NCBI RefSeq assembly: GCF_016616885.1
Contig: NZ_CP067102.1
Coordinates: 7,716,501 to 7,780,500, forward strand
DNA: 64,000 bases
Direction of reading: 5' to 3'
Source of the DNA: Bradyrhizobium diazoefficiens
GTDB lineage: Bacteria > Pseudomonadota > Alphaproteobacteria > Rhizobiales > Xanthobacteraceae
Part shown: piece after piece, positions 35,436 to 43,224 of the stretch
Layout: every line of letters starts with the position of its first letter
Position numbering within the stretch: the stretch's first letter is position 1
Notes under the pieces: generated by a model
Seen by the model: only the letters and a program-made list of their open reading frames with translations
The model's database searches: none
Told to the model about the DNA's origin: nothing
Position numbers and translations under genes: made by a program

Positions 35436-35708
35436 ATGAGCATGGGCGGCCTGTTGTGGATCATCGTCGTCGGCTTCGTCGCCGGCCTCATCGCGCGTTT
35501 CCTGGCACCGGGACCGAACAACCCGAGCGGCTTCATCCTCACCACCATCCTCGGCATCGTCGGTGCGTTTCTGGCGACCTTCGTCGGCCAGGCCATCGGC
35601 CATTACGGTCCGGATCAAGGCGCGGGATTCATCATGGCCACGATCGGCGCGGTGGTGGTGCTGTTCATCTGGCACCGGCTGGTGGCGAGCGGCGTGATCA
35701 AGGGGTGA
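35436..35708 (+). CDS. GlsB/YeaQ/YmgE family stress-response membrane protein
   Basis: The 90-residue protein has three hydrophobic helices separated by glycine-rich turns: GLLWIIVVGFVAGLIARFLAPGPNNPSG, then ILTTILGIVGAFLATFVGQ and FIMATIGAVVVLFIWHRL. This is the transglycosylase-associated/GlsB family, small inner-membrane proteins induced by acid or envelope stress in some bacteria. AAGGGGAG lies upstream of the ATG at 35436; the start at 35400 lies before that site and is rejected. It is probably co-transcribed with the YidB-type gene. Confidence 0.86.
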   Translation: MSMGGLLWIIVVGFVAGLIARFLAPGPNNPSGFILTTILGIVGAFLATFVGQAIGHYGPDQGAGFIMATIGAVVVLFIWHRLVASGVIKG

Positions 35709-35751
35709 TGGCGTAAGCTGTTGGATAGAGGCACGCCGCCTCCCCACACTC

Positions 35752-35833
35752 CGTCATTGCGAGGAGCTCTTGCGACGAAGCAATCCGTTGCCTTGGAGGC
35801 AGTCTGGATTGCTTCGCTTCGCTCGCAATGACG
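35752..35833. repeat. Dispersed palindromic repeat (family A)
   Basis: CGTCATTGCGAGGAGC at the left and GCTCGCAATGACG at the right are inverted, with GAAGCAATCC / GGATTGCTTC inside. The copy is between the convergent GlsB and SDR stop codons and ends two bases before the SDR stop. Confidence 0.78.
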
Positions 35834-35835
35834 AG

Positions 35836-36621
35836 TCACGTAATCAAATGCATTCCCGCATCCATGCGCACGACCTCGCCGGTCATGTTGCTGGAGGCCG
35901 GCATCGCCAGGAAGCAGACCAGTTGCGCGATGTCCTCGGCGGATGAGGCGACCTTGAGCGGCACCTTCGCCACCACGCTGTCGCGCACCTGCTTGGCGCC
36001 GGCTTCGCCGCGGCCCTTGGTGAACCATGGCGTGTCGATATAGCCGGGGCATACCGTGTTGACGCGGATCAGCGGCGCCAGCGCACGCGACAGCGACAAT
36101 GTCATGGTGTTGAGCGCGCCCTTGCTCGCGGCATAGGCGATCGACGAGCCGACACCGCTGATGCCGGCGACCGACGACACGTTGACGACGGCGGACGCAC
36201 GCCCCGATGCCTTCGAGCCGGCTTCCAGCAAGGTGCGCGCCGCACGCACCATCTGGAACGGGCCGATCGTGTTGACACCGTAGAGACGCTGGAAATCTTC
36301 AGCTGACAATCCGTCGAGATCGGCATGGGCGACATGCTTGGTCGTGCCGGCGTTGTTGACGAGGACGTCGAGCCGGCCCCAACCGCTCGCGGCCGCAACG
36401 ATTCTGCGGCAATCGTCATCCTTGGAGACGTCGCCCTGCGCGACCAGCACGTCCGCGGCGCCGGCCTTGCGGCAGAGCTCTGCCGTGGCCTCGGCTTCCT
36501 TCTGGCTCGAGGAATAGTTGATGACGAGCCGCGCCCCGCTGCGCGCGAGAATTTCCGCGGTCGCAGCACCAAGTCCGGATGCGGACCCCGTCACGATTGC
36601 GCACAAACTGTTCTTGGCCAT
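35836..36621 (-). CDS. Short-chain dehydrogenase/reductase (FabG-like)
   Basis: The 261-residue protein has the SDR cofactor motif TGSASGLGAATAEIL at about residue 12, NNAG within VLVNNAGTTKH, catalytic Ser in VVNVSSVAGISG and Tyr/Lys in YAASKGALN. The C-terminus CPGYIDTPWFTKG is also typical. It would oxidise or reduce a hydroxy/keto group with NAD(P)H, perhaps a 3-hydroxyacyl-CoA. The ATG at 36621 is preceded by GGAAGGA. It is divergent from an acyl-CoA dehydrogenase operon across a spacer that holds a TCCGC-N3-GCGGA palindrome, suggesting shared control. Confidence 0.88.
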   Translation of the reverse strand: MAKNSLCAIVTGSASGLGAATAEILARSGARLVINYSSSQKEAEATAELCRKAGAADVLVAQGDVSKDDDCRRIVAAASGWGRLDVLVNNAGTTKHVAHADLDGLSAEDFQRLYGVNTIGPFQMVRAARTLLEAGSKASGRASAVVNVSSVAGISGVGSSIAYAASKGALNTMTLSLSRALAPLIRVNTVCPGYIDTPWFTKGRGEAGAKQVRDSVVAKVPLKVASSAEDIAQLVCFLAMPASSNMTGEVVRMDAGMHLIT

Positions 36622-36692
36622 CCGGATGTCCTTCCCCCTGATTGAATGTGGCGCCCTGTTTAGCGAGTTTGTCGCGCCCTGCAAATCGAGCA

Positions 36693-36711
36693 AACTCCGC
36701 TTAGCGGAATT
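36693..36711. promoter_or_regulatory. Palindromic operator candidate between SDR and acyl-CoA dehydrogenase operon
   Basis: AACTCCGCTTAGCGGAATT has 8-bp arms with one mismatch around TTA. It lies 72 bp before the SDR start and ~160 bp before the dehydrogenase start. A related site, TTCCGCAAAGCGGAA, is at 43030-43044 at the far edge of the same cluster. Confidence 0.45.
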
Positions 36712-36869
36712 AGTCCCGGCCGGGTCCTGCCCCCCATGCCGGCGCCGCAGATGGGCCTGCGATCAACGCTTGTCAGGACCATGGCTTTTTCGGATCATCG
36801 GGCGCAAGAAGAGATCGCGCGCCGCACCGACCGGGCAGGACGCGCCAATGGCAAAACACGGGGAACGCT

Positions 36870-37934
36870 GTGGCGGAGAGTGACAATATCGTCGTCGAGA
36901 TCGCGGAGAAGATCTTCGCCGATCTCGCCGATCCGCAAACCATCAACAACGACAAGAAGAATTCGTGGCAGGCGCCATTGTGGCAGGCGTTGAGCGAAGC
37001 CGGCTTACCCTTGTCCTGGGTGCCCGACGATCTCGGCGGCTCCGGCGCGAGCCTTGCCGACGGTTTTGCCTTGCTGAACGCTGCCGGCCGTTTCGCGGTC
37101 GCAGTTCCCCTGGCCGAGACCATGCTCGCGGGCTGGCTGCTGGCGCAGGCGAATATCGCTTCGCCCGAAGGCGAGATGACGGTGCTGCCAGCCTCGCCGA
37201 AGGATCGCATCACGATTGATGCCGACGGCTTACTCTCGGGCCGCGCCCGCGGCGTGCCCTTTGCCAAAGCGGCGAAGCGTTTTGCAGTGCTCGCGCATGG
37301 CAAGGATAGTGTCTCGATCGCGCTGGTCGATGCGAGCAAGGGTCGGATCGAATCCGGCCTCAATGTCGGCTACGACCACAGCGATACCGTCACGCTCGAC
37401 AAGGTCCAGGCCGTCACGATCAAGGCCGCGCCGAAAGGCGTTGACCAGACCACGCTGATGCTGATGGGGGGCGTCGCACGCAGCCTTCAGATCGCAGGTG
37501 CGCTGGAATCGATGCTCGGCATCTCCGTGCGCTACTCCAATGAGCGCGTCGCCTTCGAGAAGAAGATCTCGAAATTCCAGGCGGTGCAGCACAATCTCGC
37601 ACGCCTCGCCGGCGAATCCGCAGCAGCCCTTGCGGCCGCAACCTCGGCCGCCGACGCCATCGCGAACGCCACGTCATTCAATGACGAGGTCTACCTCGAA
37701 GCCGCCTCGGCAAAGATCCGTTGCGCCGAAGCCGCGGAAAAAGGCGGCGGCATCGCGCATCAGGTCCACGGCGCGATCGGCTTCACGATCGAGCACATCC
37801 TGCACCGCTATTCGCTGCGGGCGCTGGCCTGGCGCGACGATTTCGGCTCGGAGAGCTACTGGGCGGTCGAGCTCGGCAAGCTCGTCGCCAGGCGCGGCGC
37901 CGACGAATTGTGGCCCCTCGTGGCGTCGCGCTGA
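36870..37934 (+). CDS. Acyl-CoA dehydrogenase family protein, small non-catalytic-type subunit
   Basis: The 354-residue protein keeps the fold of acyl-CoA dehydrogenases: PLSWVPDDLGGSGASLADGFALLNAAGR at the N-terminus, VAFEKKISKFQAVQHNLARLAGE in the helical domain and HQVHGAIGFTIEHILHRYSLRA near the C-terminus. It has no GTxE segment, the site of the usual catalytic glutamate, and its central signature is weak. Such short subunits pair with a catalytic subunit in heteromeric dehydrogenases. The start is GTG with GGGGAA upstream. The next gene, 16 bp on, encodes a complete dehydrogenase, its likely partner. Confidence 0.83.
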   Translation: MAESDNIVVEIAEKIFADLADPQTINNDKKNSWQAPLWQALSEAGLPLSWVPDDLGGSGASLADGFALLNAAGRFAVAVPLAETMLAGWLLAQANIASPEGEMTVLPASPKDRITIDADGLLSGRARGVPFAKAAKRFAVLAHGKDSVSIALVDASKGRIESGLNVGYDHSDTVTLDKVQAVTIKAAPKGVDQTTLMLMGGVARSLQIAGALESMLGISVRYSNERVAFEKKISKFQAVQHNLARLAGESAAALAAATSAADAIANATSFNDEVYLEAASAKIRCAEAAEKGGGIAHQVHGAIGFTIEHILHRYSLRALAWRDDFGSESYWAVELGKLVARRGADELWPLVASR

Positions 37935-37950
37935 TCGGGAGACGAAACTC

Positions 37951-39111
37951 ATGACCGCTGCCCTCCGTTTCGATCCGATCCGCCTGCCGCCCGAGTGCGA
38001 GCAACTGCGCAAGGAAGTGCGCGCCTTCCTCGCCGAAGAAATCGCCGCCGGCACCTTCAGTCCATTCAAGCCCAACCGCGAAGACACCGACGTGCCGGAA
38101 TTTTCTCGCAAGGTCGGCGCCAAGGGCTGGCTCGGCATGACCTGGCCGAAGAAATATGGCGGCCAGGAGCGCTCCTTCCTCGAACGCTACGTGGTGACCG
38201 AGGAGATGCGCGTGGCGAATGCGCCGACGCGACGCTTCTTCGTTGCCGACCGCCAGAGCGGGCCGGTGCTGCTGAAGTACGCCCCCGAGCACATCAAGAT
38301 GGAGATCCTGCCGCGCATCTGTCGCGGCGAGATCTGCTTCGCCATCGGCATGAGCGAGCCGAACTCCGGCTCCGACCTGTTCGCCGCGAAGACGCGCGCG
38401 ACCAAGACCGACGGCGGCTATCTCATCAACGGGACCAAGATCTGGACCTCGTCGGCGCATATCGCCGACTACATGATCGCGATCTTCCGGACGTCGCCGC
38501 CGGCCAAGGAAAACCGCCGTCACGGCCTGACGCAGTTCCTGGTCAGGATGAAGCAGCCAGGCATTCAGGTGAACCCGATCGGCCAGATCACCGGCCAGTA
38601 CGAGTTCAACGAGGTCGTCTTCACCGACTTCTTCGTGCCCGAGGATCACGTGCTCGGCGAGGTCGACGGCGCCTGGAAGCAGGCCACATCGGAGCTCGCC
38701 TATGAGCGTTCAGGCCCCGAGCGCTTCCTCGAGACCTATTACGTGCTGACCGAGCTGGTCCGCGCGGTCGGTCCCAATCCGGATACGCGCAGTGCCGAAG
38801 GCATCGGGCGACTGGTGGCGCAGCTCCACACCATGCGGCGCATGTCGGTCTCGGTCGCCGGCATGCTGCAGGCCGGCAAGGAGCCGGTGGTGGAAGCCTC
38901 CATCGTCAAGGACATCGGCACGGTCTGGGAGCAGCAGCTTCCGCATCGCGTGCGCGATCTCGCGGCGTTCGTCGAGGAGACCGCGACCAACCGCGAGACG
39001 CTGGAGCGACAGCTAGACTTCGCCATCAAGACCGCACCGAAACTCACCATCCAGGGCGGCACCACCGAGGTGCTGCGCGGCATCATCGCCCGCGGACTGG
39101 GCTTGCGCTAA
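37951..39111 (+). CDS. Acyl-CoA dehydrogenase, catalytic subunit
   Basis: The 386-residue protein has all family motifs: WLGMTWPKKYGGQERSFLE, FAIGMSEPNSGSDLFAAKTRA at about residue 130, GTKIWTSSAHIADYMIAIFRT, FTDFFVPEDHVLGE and the C-terminal QGGTTEVLRGIIARGLG with the glutamate. It oxidises an acyl-CoA at C2-C3 with electrons to ETF. Its closest style is that of the large subunits of pimeloyl-CoA or steroid side-chain dehydrogenases, which act as heteromers. It is second in a three-gene operon, between the short dehydrogenase-like subunit and an enoyl-CoA hydratase. Confidence 0.89.
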   Translation: MTAALRFDPIRLPPECEQLRKEVRAFLAEEIAAGTFSPFKPNREDTDVPEFSRKVGAKGWLGMTWPKKYGGQERSFLERYVVTEEMRVANAPTRRFFVADRQSGPVLLKYAPEHIKMEILPRICRGEICFAIGMSEPNSGSDLFAAKTRATKTDGGYLINGTKIWTSSAHIADYMIAIFRTSPPAKENRRHGLTQFLVRMKQPGIQVNPIGQITGQYEFNEVVFTDFFVPEDHVLGEVDGAWKQATSELAYERSGPERFLETYYVLTELVRAVGPNPDTRSAEGIGRLVAQLHTMRRMSVSVAGMLQAGKEPVVEASIVKDIGTVWEQQLPHRVRDLAAFVEETATNRETLERQLDFAIKTAPKLTIQGGTTEVLRGIIARGLGLR

Positions 39112-39126
39112 CTTTTCGAGGACATC

Positions 39127-39945
39127 ATGAGCTCTTACAAAGATATCGGCGTCGAGAAGGTCGGGCACGTCGGCACGATCGAGATCCGCAGGCCGCCGCT
39201 CAACTTCTTCGACATCTCGTTGATCAACCAGATCGCAGACGCGCTCGATGAGTTCGATCGCGACATCGAGATCCGCGCCTCCGTTCTCTCGGCGCAAGGC
39301 AAGGCGTTCTGCGCCGGCGCCAATTTCGGTGATCCGGCGCGGCAGGCGCAGGAAGCTCGGGAGGCCGAGAAAAAGGCAAAGGGCGACCCCGCCGATAATC
39401 TCGGCCCGATCAACCATCTCTACATCCAGGCCGTGCGCATCTTCCGCGCCAAGAAGCCGATCGTCGCGGCGGTGCAGGGCGCGGCCATCGGTGGCGGCCT
39501 TGGACTTGCCGTGTCGGCGGACTTCCGCGTCACCTGCCCCGAAGCGCGCTTCTCCGCGAACTTCACCAAACTCGGCTTCCATCCCGGCTTCGGCCTGACG
39601 ACGACGCTGCCCGAGCTGATCGGCAAGAACAATGCCGAGCTGATGTTCTACACCAGCCGCCGCGTCACCGGCGAAGAAGCCTACAAGTGGGGCCTCGCCA
39701 ACGTGCTGGTGCCGCAGGACCAGGTCAAGGCGGAGGCGATGAAGCTCGCCGGCGAGATCGCCGAATGCTCCCCGCTCGGCCTGCTCTCCACCCGCGCCAC
39801 GATGCGCGTCGGCCTCGCCGATCGCGTGATGGCGGCGACCAATCACGAGCTCGCCGAGCAGACCCGCCTGCGCGCGACGGAAGATTTCAAGGAAGGCGTG
39901 AAGGCCACGGAAGAGCGACGTGTGGCGAATTTCAGGGGGCGGTAA
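39127..39945 (+). CDS. Enoyl-CoA hydratase/isomerase family protein
   Basis: The 272-residue crotonase-fold protein shows SAQGKAFCAGANFGDPARQ at the first oxyanion segment and QGAAIGGGLGLAVSADFRVTCPEARFSANFTKLGFHPGFG at the second. An unusually long charged insertion (QEAREAEKKAKGDPADN) sits between the two. It would act on the 2-enoyl-CoA made by the dehydrogenase pair encoded just upstream (15 bp). A true hydratase has two acidic residues in the active site. Only some are recognisable here, so isomerase activity is possible. Confidence 0.87.
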   Translation: MSSYKDIGVEKVGHVGTIEIRRPPLNFFDISLINQIADALDEFDRDIEIRASVLSAQGKAFCAGANFGDPARQAQEAREAEKKAKGDPADNLGPINHLYIQAVRIFRAKKPIVAAVQGAAIGGGLGLAVSADFRVTCPEARFSANFTKLGFHPGFGLTTTLPELIGKNNAELMFYTSRRVTGEEAYKWGLANVLVPQDQVKAEAMKLAGEIAECSPLGLLSTRATMRVGLADRVMAATNHELAEQTRLRATEDFKEGVKATEERRVANFRGR

Positions 39946-39999
39946 CCTCTTTCTTCCTTCTCCCCTTGTGGGAGGAGGTGCCGCGAAGCGCGACGATCC

Positions 40000-40755
40000 T
40001 CACGGCTTCACGCGAAACGTCACCCCGCCCAGCAAGAACTCGTTCCCCGCAACCGCGAGCCCCTTTGCCTTTGCGGCATGCAGCACCTGGGCCGCATCAA
40101 CCACCCGAAACTCCAGCGCGCTCATGATCTCGCTGGCACCCTTCACGAAACGAAAGGTCGCATTGGGCAGCTTAAGCTCAGCGCCATCAGCCGCAACACC
40201 GATGATCTTCCCCCAGTGCTCCGCCAACCCCCGCGGGTCCGGGCTCTGCATCTCCACCGCCGTCAGCGCCTGCGTCACATCCTTTCGGATAAAATTTTGC
40301 CAATCCGGCCCGGCCGGCGGATAGGGGCCCAGAATGTCGTCGCTGCCTTCGGTGTGGTTGAACTCGATGAAGGCAGCGCGGCAGTCGCGGGGGTGGAGCT
40401 GGACGCCGTGATAGGGCGCATGATCGATAACGTTGGCGGTGCGCACGCCGATCGCGTTGGCGTTACGCCCGCGCTCGTCCGGGTCGTTGCAGCAGAAGAT
40501 CGCCATGTAGCCGCCGCGACCGCCGGTTTTCTCGATGAAGCGGCCGGCCGTGGTGCCATCCTTGAAGGGTGCGACGACCTCGAGCATGATCGTGTCGACC
40601 GGGAGCAATGCATTCTCCAGGCCGTATTTGGCGACGTTGCCGTCGCGGTAGCAGACGGCGAGGCCCATGATCCCGGCGATATCGGAGATGACAGGCGCGA
40701 GCTGCGGCGCGACGAGACAAATCTGCCGCAGACGCATATAGCGCGCCATCGTCAT
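40000..40755 (-). CDS. Two-module VOC family protein
   Basis: The 251-residue protein looks like two VOC modules. The N-terminal one is MRLRQICLVAPQLAPVISDIAGIMGLAVCYRD with IMLEVVAPF, and the C-terminal one runs from LTAVEMQSPDPRGLAEHWGKIIGV to AKGLAVAGNEFLLGGVTFRVKP. GGRGGYMAIFCCND joins them. The layout suits a glyoxalase-like or dioxygenase-like enzyme on a CoA ester or keto acid. The ATG overlaps the upstream hydratase stop as ATGA, so the two are translated together. I do not recognise a precise reaction. Confidence 0.78.
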   Translation of the reverse strand: MTMARYMRLRQICLVAPQLAPVISDIAGIMGLAVCYRDGNVAKYGLENALLPVDTIMLEVVAPFKDGTTAGRFIEKTGGRGGYMAIFCCNDPDERGRNANAIGVRTANVIDHAPYHGVQLHPRDCRAAFIEFNHTEGSDDILGPYPPAGPDWQNFIRKDVTQALTAVEMQSPDPRGLAEHWGKIIGVAADGAELKLPNATFRFVKGASEIMSALEFRVVDAAQVLHAAKAKGLAVAGNEFLLGGVTFRVKP

Positions 40756-41540
40756 GCGCCCTTGAAGGCCGGCTTGCGCTTCTCGACGAAAGCCTTCGCG
40801 GCCTCCTTGTGATCCTCGGTGTCGCTGCAGCGAGTGTGATGGATGGCTTCACCGTCGAAGCAATCTTCCAGCGGCAGGTGCTCGGCATTGTTGATGTTGC
40901 GCTTGATGTAGCCGAGCGCGATCGACGGGCCCTGCGCCAGCGATAGCGCCAGCTCATGTGCGGCAGCGTCGATCTCGGCATCGGGCACGACCTTGGTCAC
41001 CATGCCGATCGCATGCGCTTCCTTGGACGTGAGCACCGGCGACGTCAGATAGAGCTCACGCGCCCGCGCGCTGCCGAGCAGCTGGGTGAGAAAGTAGGTA
41101 CCGCCGTAATCGCCGGAGAAACCGACCTTGGCGAAAGCGGTCGTGATCTTGCAGGACTCGGAGGCAACGCGCAGGTCGCACGACAGCGCCATGGAGAGGC
41201 CGGCACCGGCGGCGGCGCCATCGAGCTGCGCCACCACGGGCTTCGGCATCTGGTGCAGGATGCGCGAGACCTCCATGCCGCGGCGAAGGTTCGCCATCTT
41301 CACCTCGAACGGCAGCGGCGCGCGACCGGCCGCCATCGACTTGACATCGCCGCCGACGCAGAACGAACCGCCGGCTCCCTTGAACAGCACCGCCCGCACC
41401 TCGGGATCGTCGGCCGCGCGTCGCGCCGCCTCGACCAGACCGGCGACCATCTCGGGATTGAGCGCGTTCTTCCGCTCCGGACGGTTCATGGTGATGGTAA
41501 GCAGCCCGCCTTCGAGCTTCTGCAGGACCATGTCGTTCAT
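40752..41540 (-). CDS. Enoyl-CoA hydratase/isomerase family protein
   Basis: The 262-residue crotonase-type protein begins MNDMVLQKLEGGLLTITMNRPERKNALNPEMV. KGAGGSFCVGGDVKSMAAG is the first oxyanion segment and DGAAAGAGLSMALSCDLRVASESCKITTAFAKVGFSGDYGGTYFLTQLLG the second, with an acid in the right area. It lies in a minus-strand operon between a LivK-type binding protein gene and a VOC gene (ATGA overlap). GGGAGA lies before the ATG at 41540; the extension to 41654 runs into the repeat and is rejected. Confidence 0.88.
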   Translation of the reverse strand: MNDMVLQKLEGGLLTITMNRPERKNALNPEMVAGLVEAARRAADDPEVRAVLFKGAGGSFCVGGDVKSMAAGRAPLPFEVKMANLRRGMEVSRILHQMPKPVVAQLDGAAAGAGLSMALSCDLRVASESCKITTAFAKVGFSGDYGGTYFLTQLLGSARARELYLTSPVLTSKEAHAIGMVTKVVPDAEIDAAAHELALSLAQGPSIALGYIKRNINNAEHLPLEDCFDGEAIHHTRCSDTEDHKEAAKAFVEKRKPAFKGA

Positions 41541-41568
41541 GGGACGTCTCCCTTGTTGTTGTTTTGCT

Positions 41569-41672
41569 CGGTCATTCCGGGCGTTTGTCAGGCTATCGTT
41601 CCGGGGCTCGCGAAGCGAGAATCCGGAACCTCGAGATCCCGGGTTCGTGCTCACGCACGCCCCGGGATGACG
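41569..41672. repeat. Diverged dispersed repeat (family C-like)
   Basis: Inverted CATTCCGGGCG / CGCCCCGGGATG ends enclose a CGCGAAGCGAGAATCCGG palindrome. The element resembles the family at 15643-15777 but is poorly preserved. It is placed between the binding-protein and hydratase genes of one strand. Confidence 0.4.
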
Positions 41673-41679
41673 CTTCGCG

Positions 41680-42885
41680 TCATTTCTTCACCAGCGGGCA
41701 GCGTGACTGCTCCAGCGACTGGAACGCTTCGCTGCCGGGCACGGTGGCAACCAGCTTGTAGTCGTCCCAGCGGCCCTTGGACTCCGACGGCTTCTTGACT
41801 TCGAACAGGTACATGTCGTGGATCATGCGGCCGTCCTCACGGATCTTGCCGTTCTTGGCGAAGAAGTCGTTGATCGGCGTGTCCTTCATCACCTTGATGA
41901 CCGCGGCCGCATCGGTCGTGCCTGCCGCCTTCACCGCCTTCAGATAATGCATGACGGAGGAATAGACGCCGGCCTGCGCCGAGGTCGGCATCCGCTTGGT
42001 GCGCTCCATGAAGCGTTTCGACCACGCGCGGGTGTCGTCATTGAGATCCCAGTAGAAGGCTTCGGCCAGCAGCAGGCCCTGCGCGGTCTCGAGACCGATC
42101 GAGTCGATGTCTGAGACGAAAGCGAGCAGCGGCGAAACCTTCTGGCCGCCCTTGGTGATGCCGAATTCGGCCGCCTGCTTGATGGCGTTGACGGTGTCGC
42201 CGCCGGCGTTCGCGAGCCCGATCACCTTGGCTTTCGAGGCCTGCGCCTGCAGCAGGAACGATGAAAAGTCCGACGTGTTGAGCGGATGGCGCACGCTGCC
42301 GAGCACCTTGCCGCCGGTCTTCGTCACGACCGCGCTGGTGTCCTTCTCCAGGTCCTGGCCGAAGGCATAGTCGGCGGTGAGGAAGAACCAGGTGTCGAGG
42401 CCCGACTTCACGGCCGCAAGGCCGGTCACGTTGGCCTGGCCGTAGGTGTCGAACACATAGTGGATGGTGTAGGGACCGCAGGCTTCGTTGGTGAGACGGA
42501 TCGAGCCCGGACCGTTGAACATGATGATCTTGTTGCGCGCCTTCGCGATCTCGCCGGCGGCAAGCGCGGTCGCGGAGGCCGCGACGTCGTAGATCATTTC
42601 GACGCCCTGATTGTCGAGCATGTCGCGGGCGAGGTTGGCGGACAGGTCGGCTTTGTTGAGATGGTCGGCCGCGATCACCTGGATCTTGCGCCCCAGCACC
42701 TCTCCGCCGAAATCTTCCACGGCCATCTTGGCCGCGGTCTCGCTGCCGGGGCCAGTGATGTCGGCATAGAGGCTCGACATGTCGAGGATGCCGCCGATCT
42801 TCAGAGGTGGCTTGTCCTGGGCCTGCGCAGCATTCGCGCCGAGGGCCAACGCGGCGGCAAAAATGCCCGACAGAATATGCTTCAT
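41680..42885 (-). CDS. Branched-chain-amino-acid-type ABC binding protein (LivK family)
   Basis: The 401-residue protein has a signal peptide (ILSGIFAAALALGANAAQA, cleavage about residue 22). Its type I periplasmic fold shows LKIGGILDMSSLYADITGPGSETAAKMAVEDFGG, then VIAADHLNKADLSANLARDMLDNQGVEMIYD and TADYAFGQDLEKDTSAVV. It binds an amino acid or an aromatic/fatty acid derivative in the periplasm. The matching LivHMGF genes are not in the window. It leads a unit with an enoyl-CoA hydratase and a VOC gene, so the ligand may be a compound broken down through CoA esters. Confidence 0.87.
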   Translation of the reverse strand: MKHILSGIFAAALALGANAAQAQDKPPLKIGGILDMSSLYADITGPGSETAAKMAVEDFGGEVLGRKIQVIAADHLNKADLSANLARDMLDNQGVEMIYDVAASATALAAGEIAKARNKIIMFNGPGSIRLTNEACGPYTIHYVFDTYGQANVTGLAAVKSGLDTWFFLTADYAFGQDLEKDTSAVVTKTGGKVLGSVRHPLNTSDFSSFLLQAQASKAKVIGLANAGGDTVNAIKQAAEFGITKGGQKVSPLLAFVSDIDSIGLETAQGLLLAEAFYWDLNDDTRAWSKRFMERTKRMPTSAQAGVYSSVMHYLKAVKAAGTTDAAAVIKVMKDTPINDFFAKNGKIREDGRMIHDMYLFEVKKPSESKGRWDDYKLVATVPGSEAFQSLEQSRCPLVKK

Positions 42886-43029
42886 TGAAGAAGACCTCCC
42901 TTGATTGCCCGACTCTGAATGGCGGCTTGATTATTGCTCTTGGCAATCGCTATTCGCGCAATCATGCCGCATGCGCAAGAGCGCAGCAAGCAGAAGCGCG
43001 ATGCGCGTCTCTCACGACGATCTTATGTT

Positions 43030-43044
43030 TTCCGCAAAGCGGAA
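43030..43044. promoter_or_regulatory. TTCCGC-N3-GCGGAA palindrome upstream of the LivK-type operon
   Basis: TTCCGCAAAGCGGAA is a perfect 15-bp inverted repeat 145 bp before the binding-protein start. It shares TCCGC-N2-A-GCGGA with the site at 36693-36711 on the other side of the acyl-CoA cluster. The surrounding 42886-43224 holds only this site and a family A repeat; no gene is visible. Confidence 0.42.
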
Positions 43045-43070
43045 TGGTGAGGTGCGGAGAAATGCCTCCA

Positions 43071-43150
43071 CGTCATTGCGAGCGAAGCGAAGCAATCCAG
43101 AATCTTTCCGCGGCGACAGTCTGGATTGCTTCGCTGCGCTCGCAATGACG
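43071..43150. repeat. Dispersed palindromic repeat (family A), best preserved copy
   Basis: The left arm CGTCATTGCGAGCGAAGCGA and the right arm TCGCTGCGCTCGCAATGACG are almost perfect complements. AGCAATCCAGA / TCTGGATTGCT continue the stem. This is the most regular of the three copies in the window. Confidence 0.82.
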
Positions 43151-43224
43151 GAGTGTGAGGAAGCGCTTCGCGTCTCACCGCGCTTGAGTTAAGGTTGGCA
43201 CACAAAGCAACCTCTCCGGGTCTC

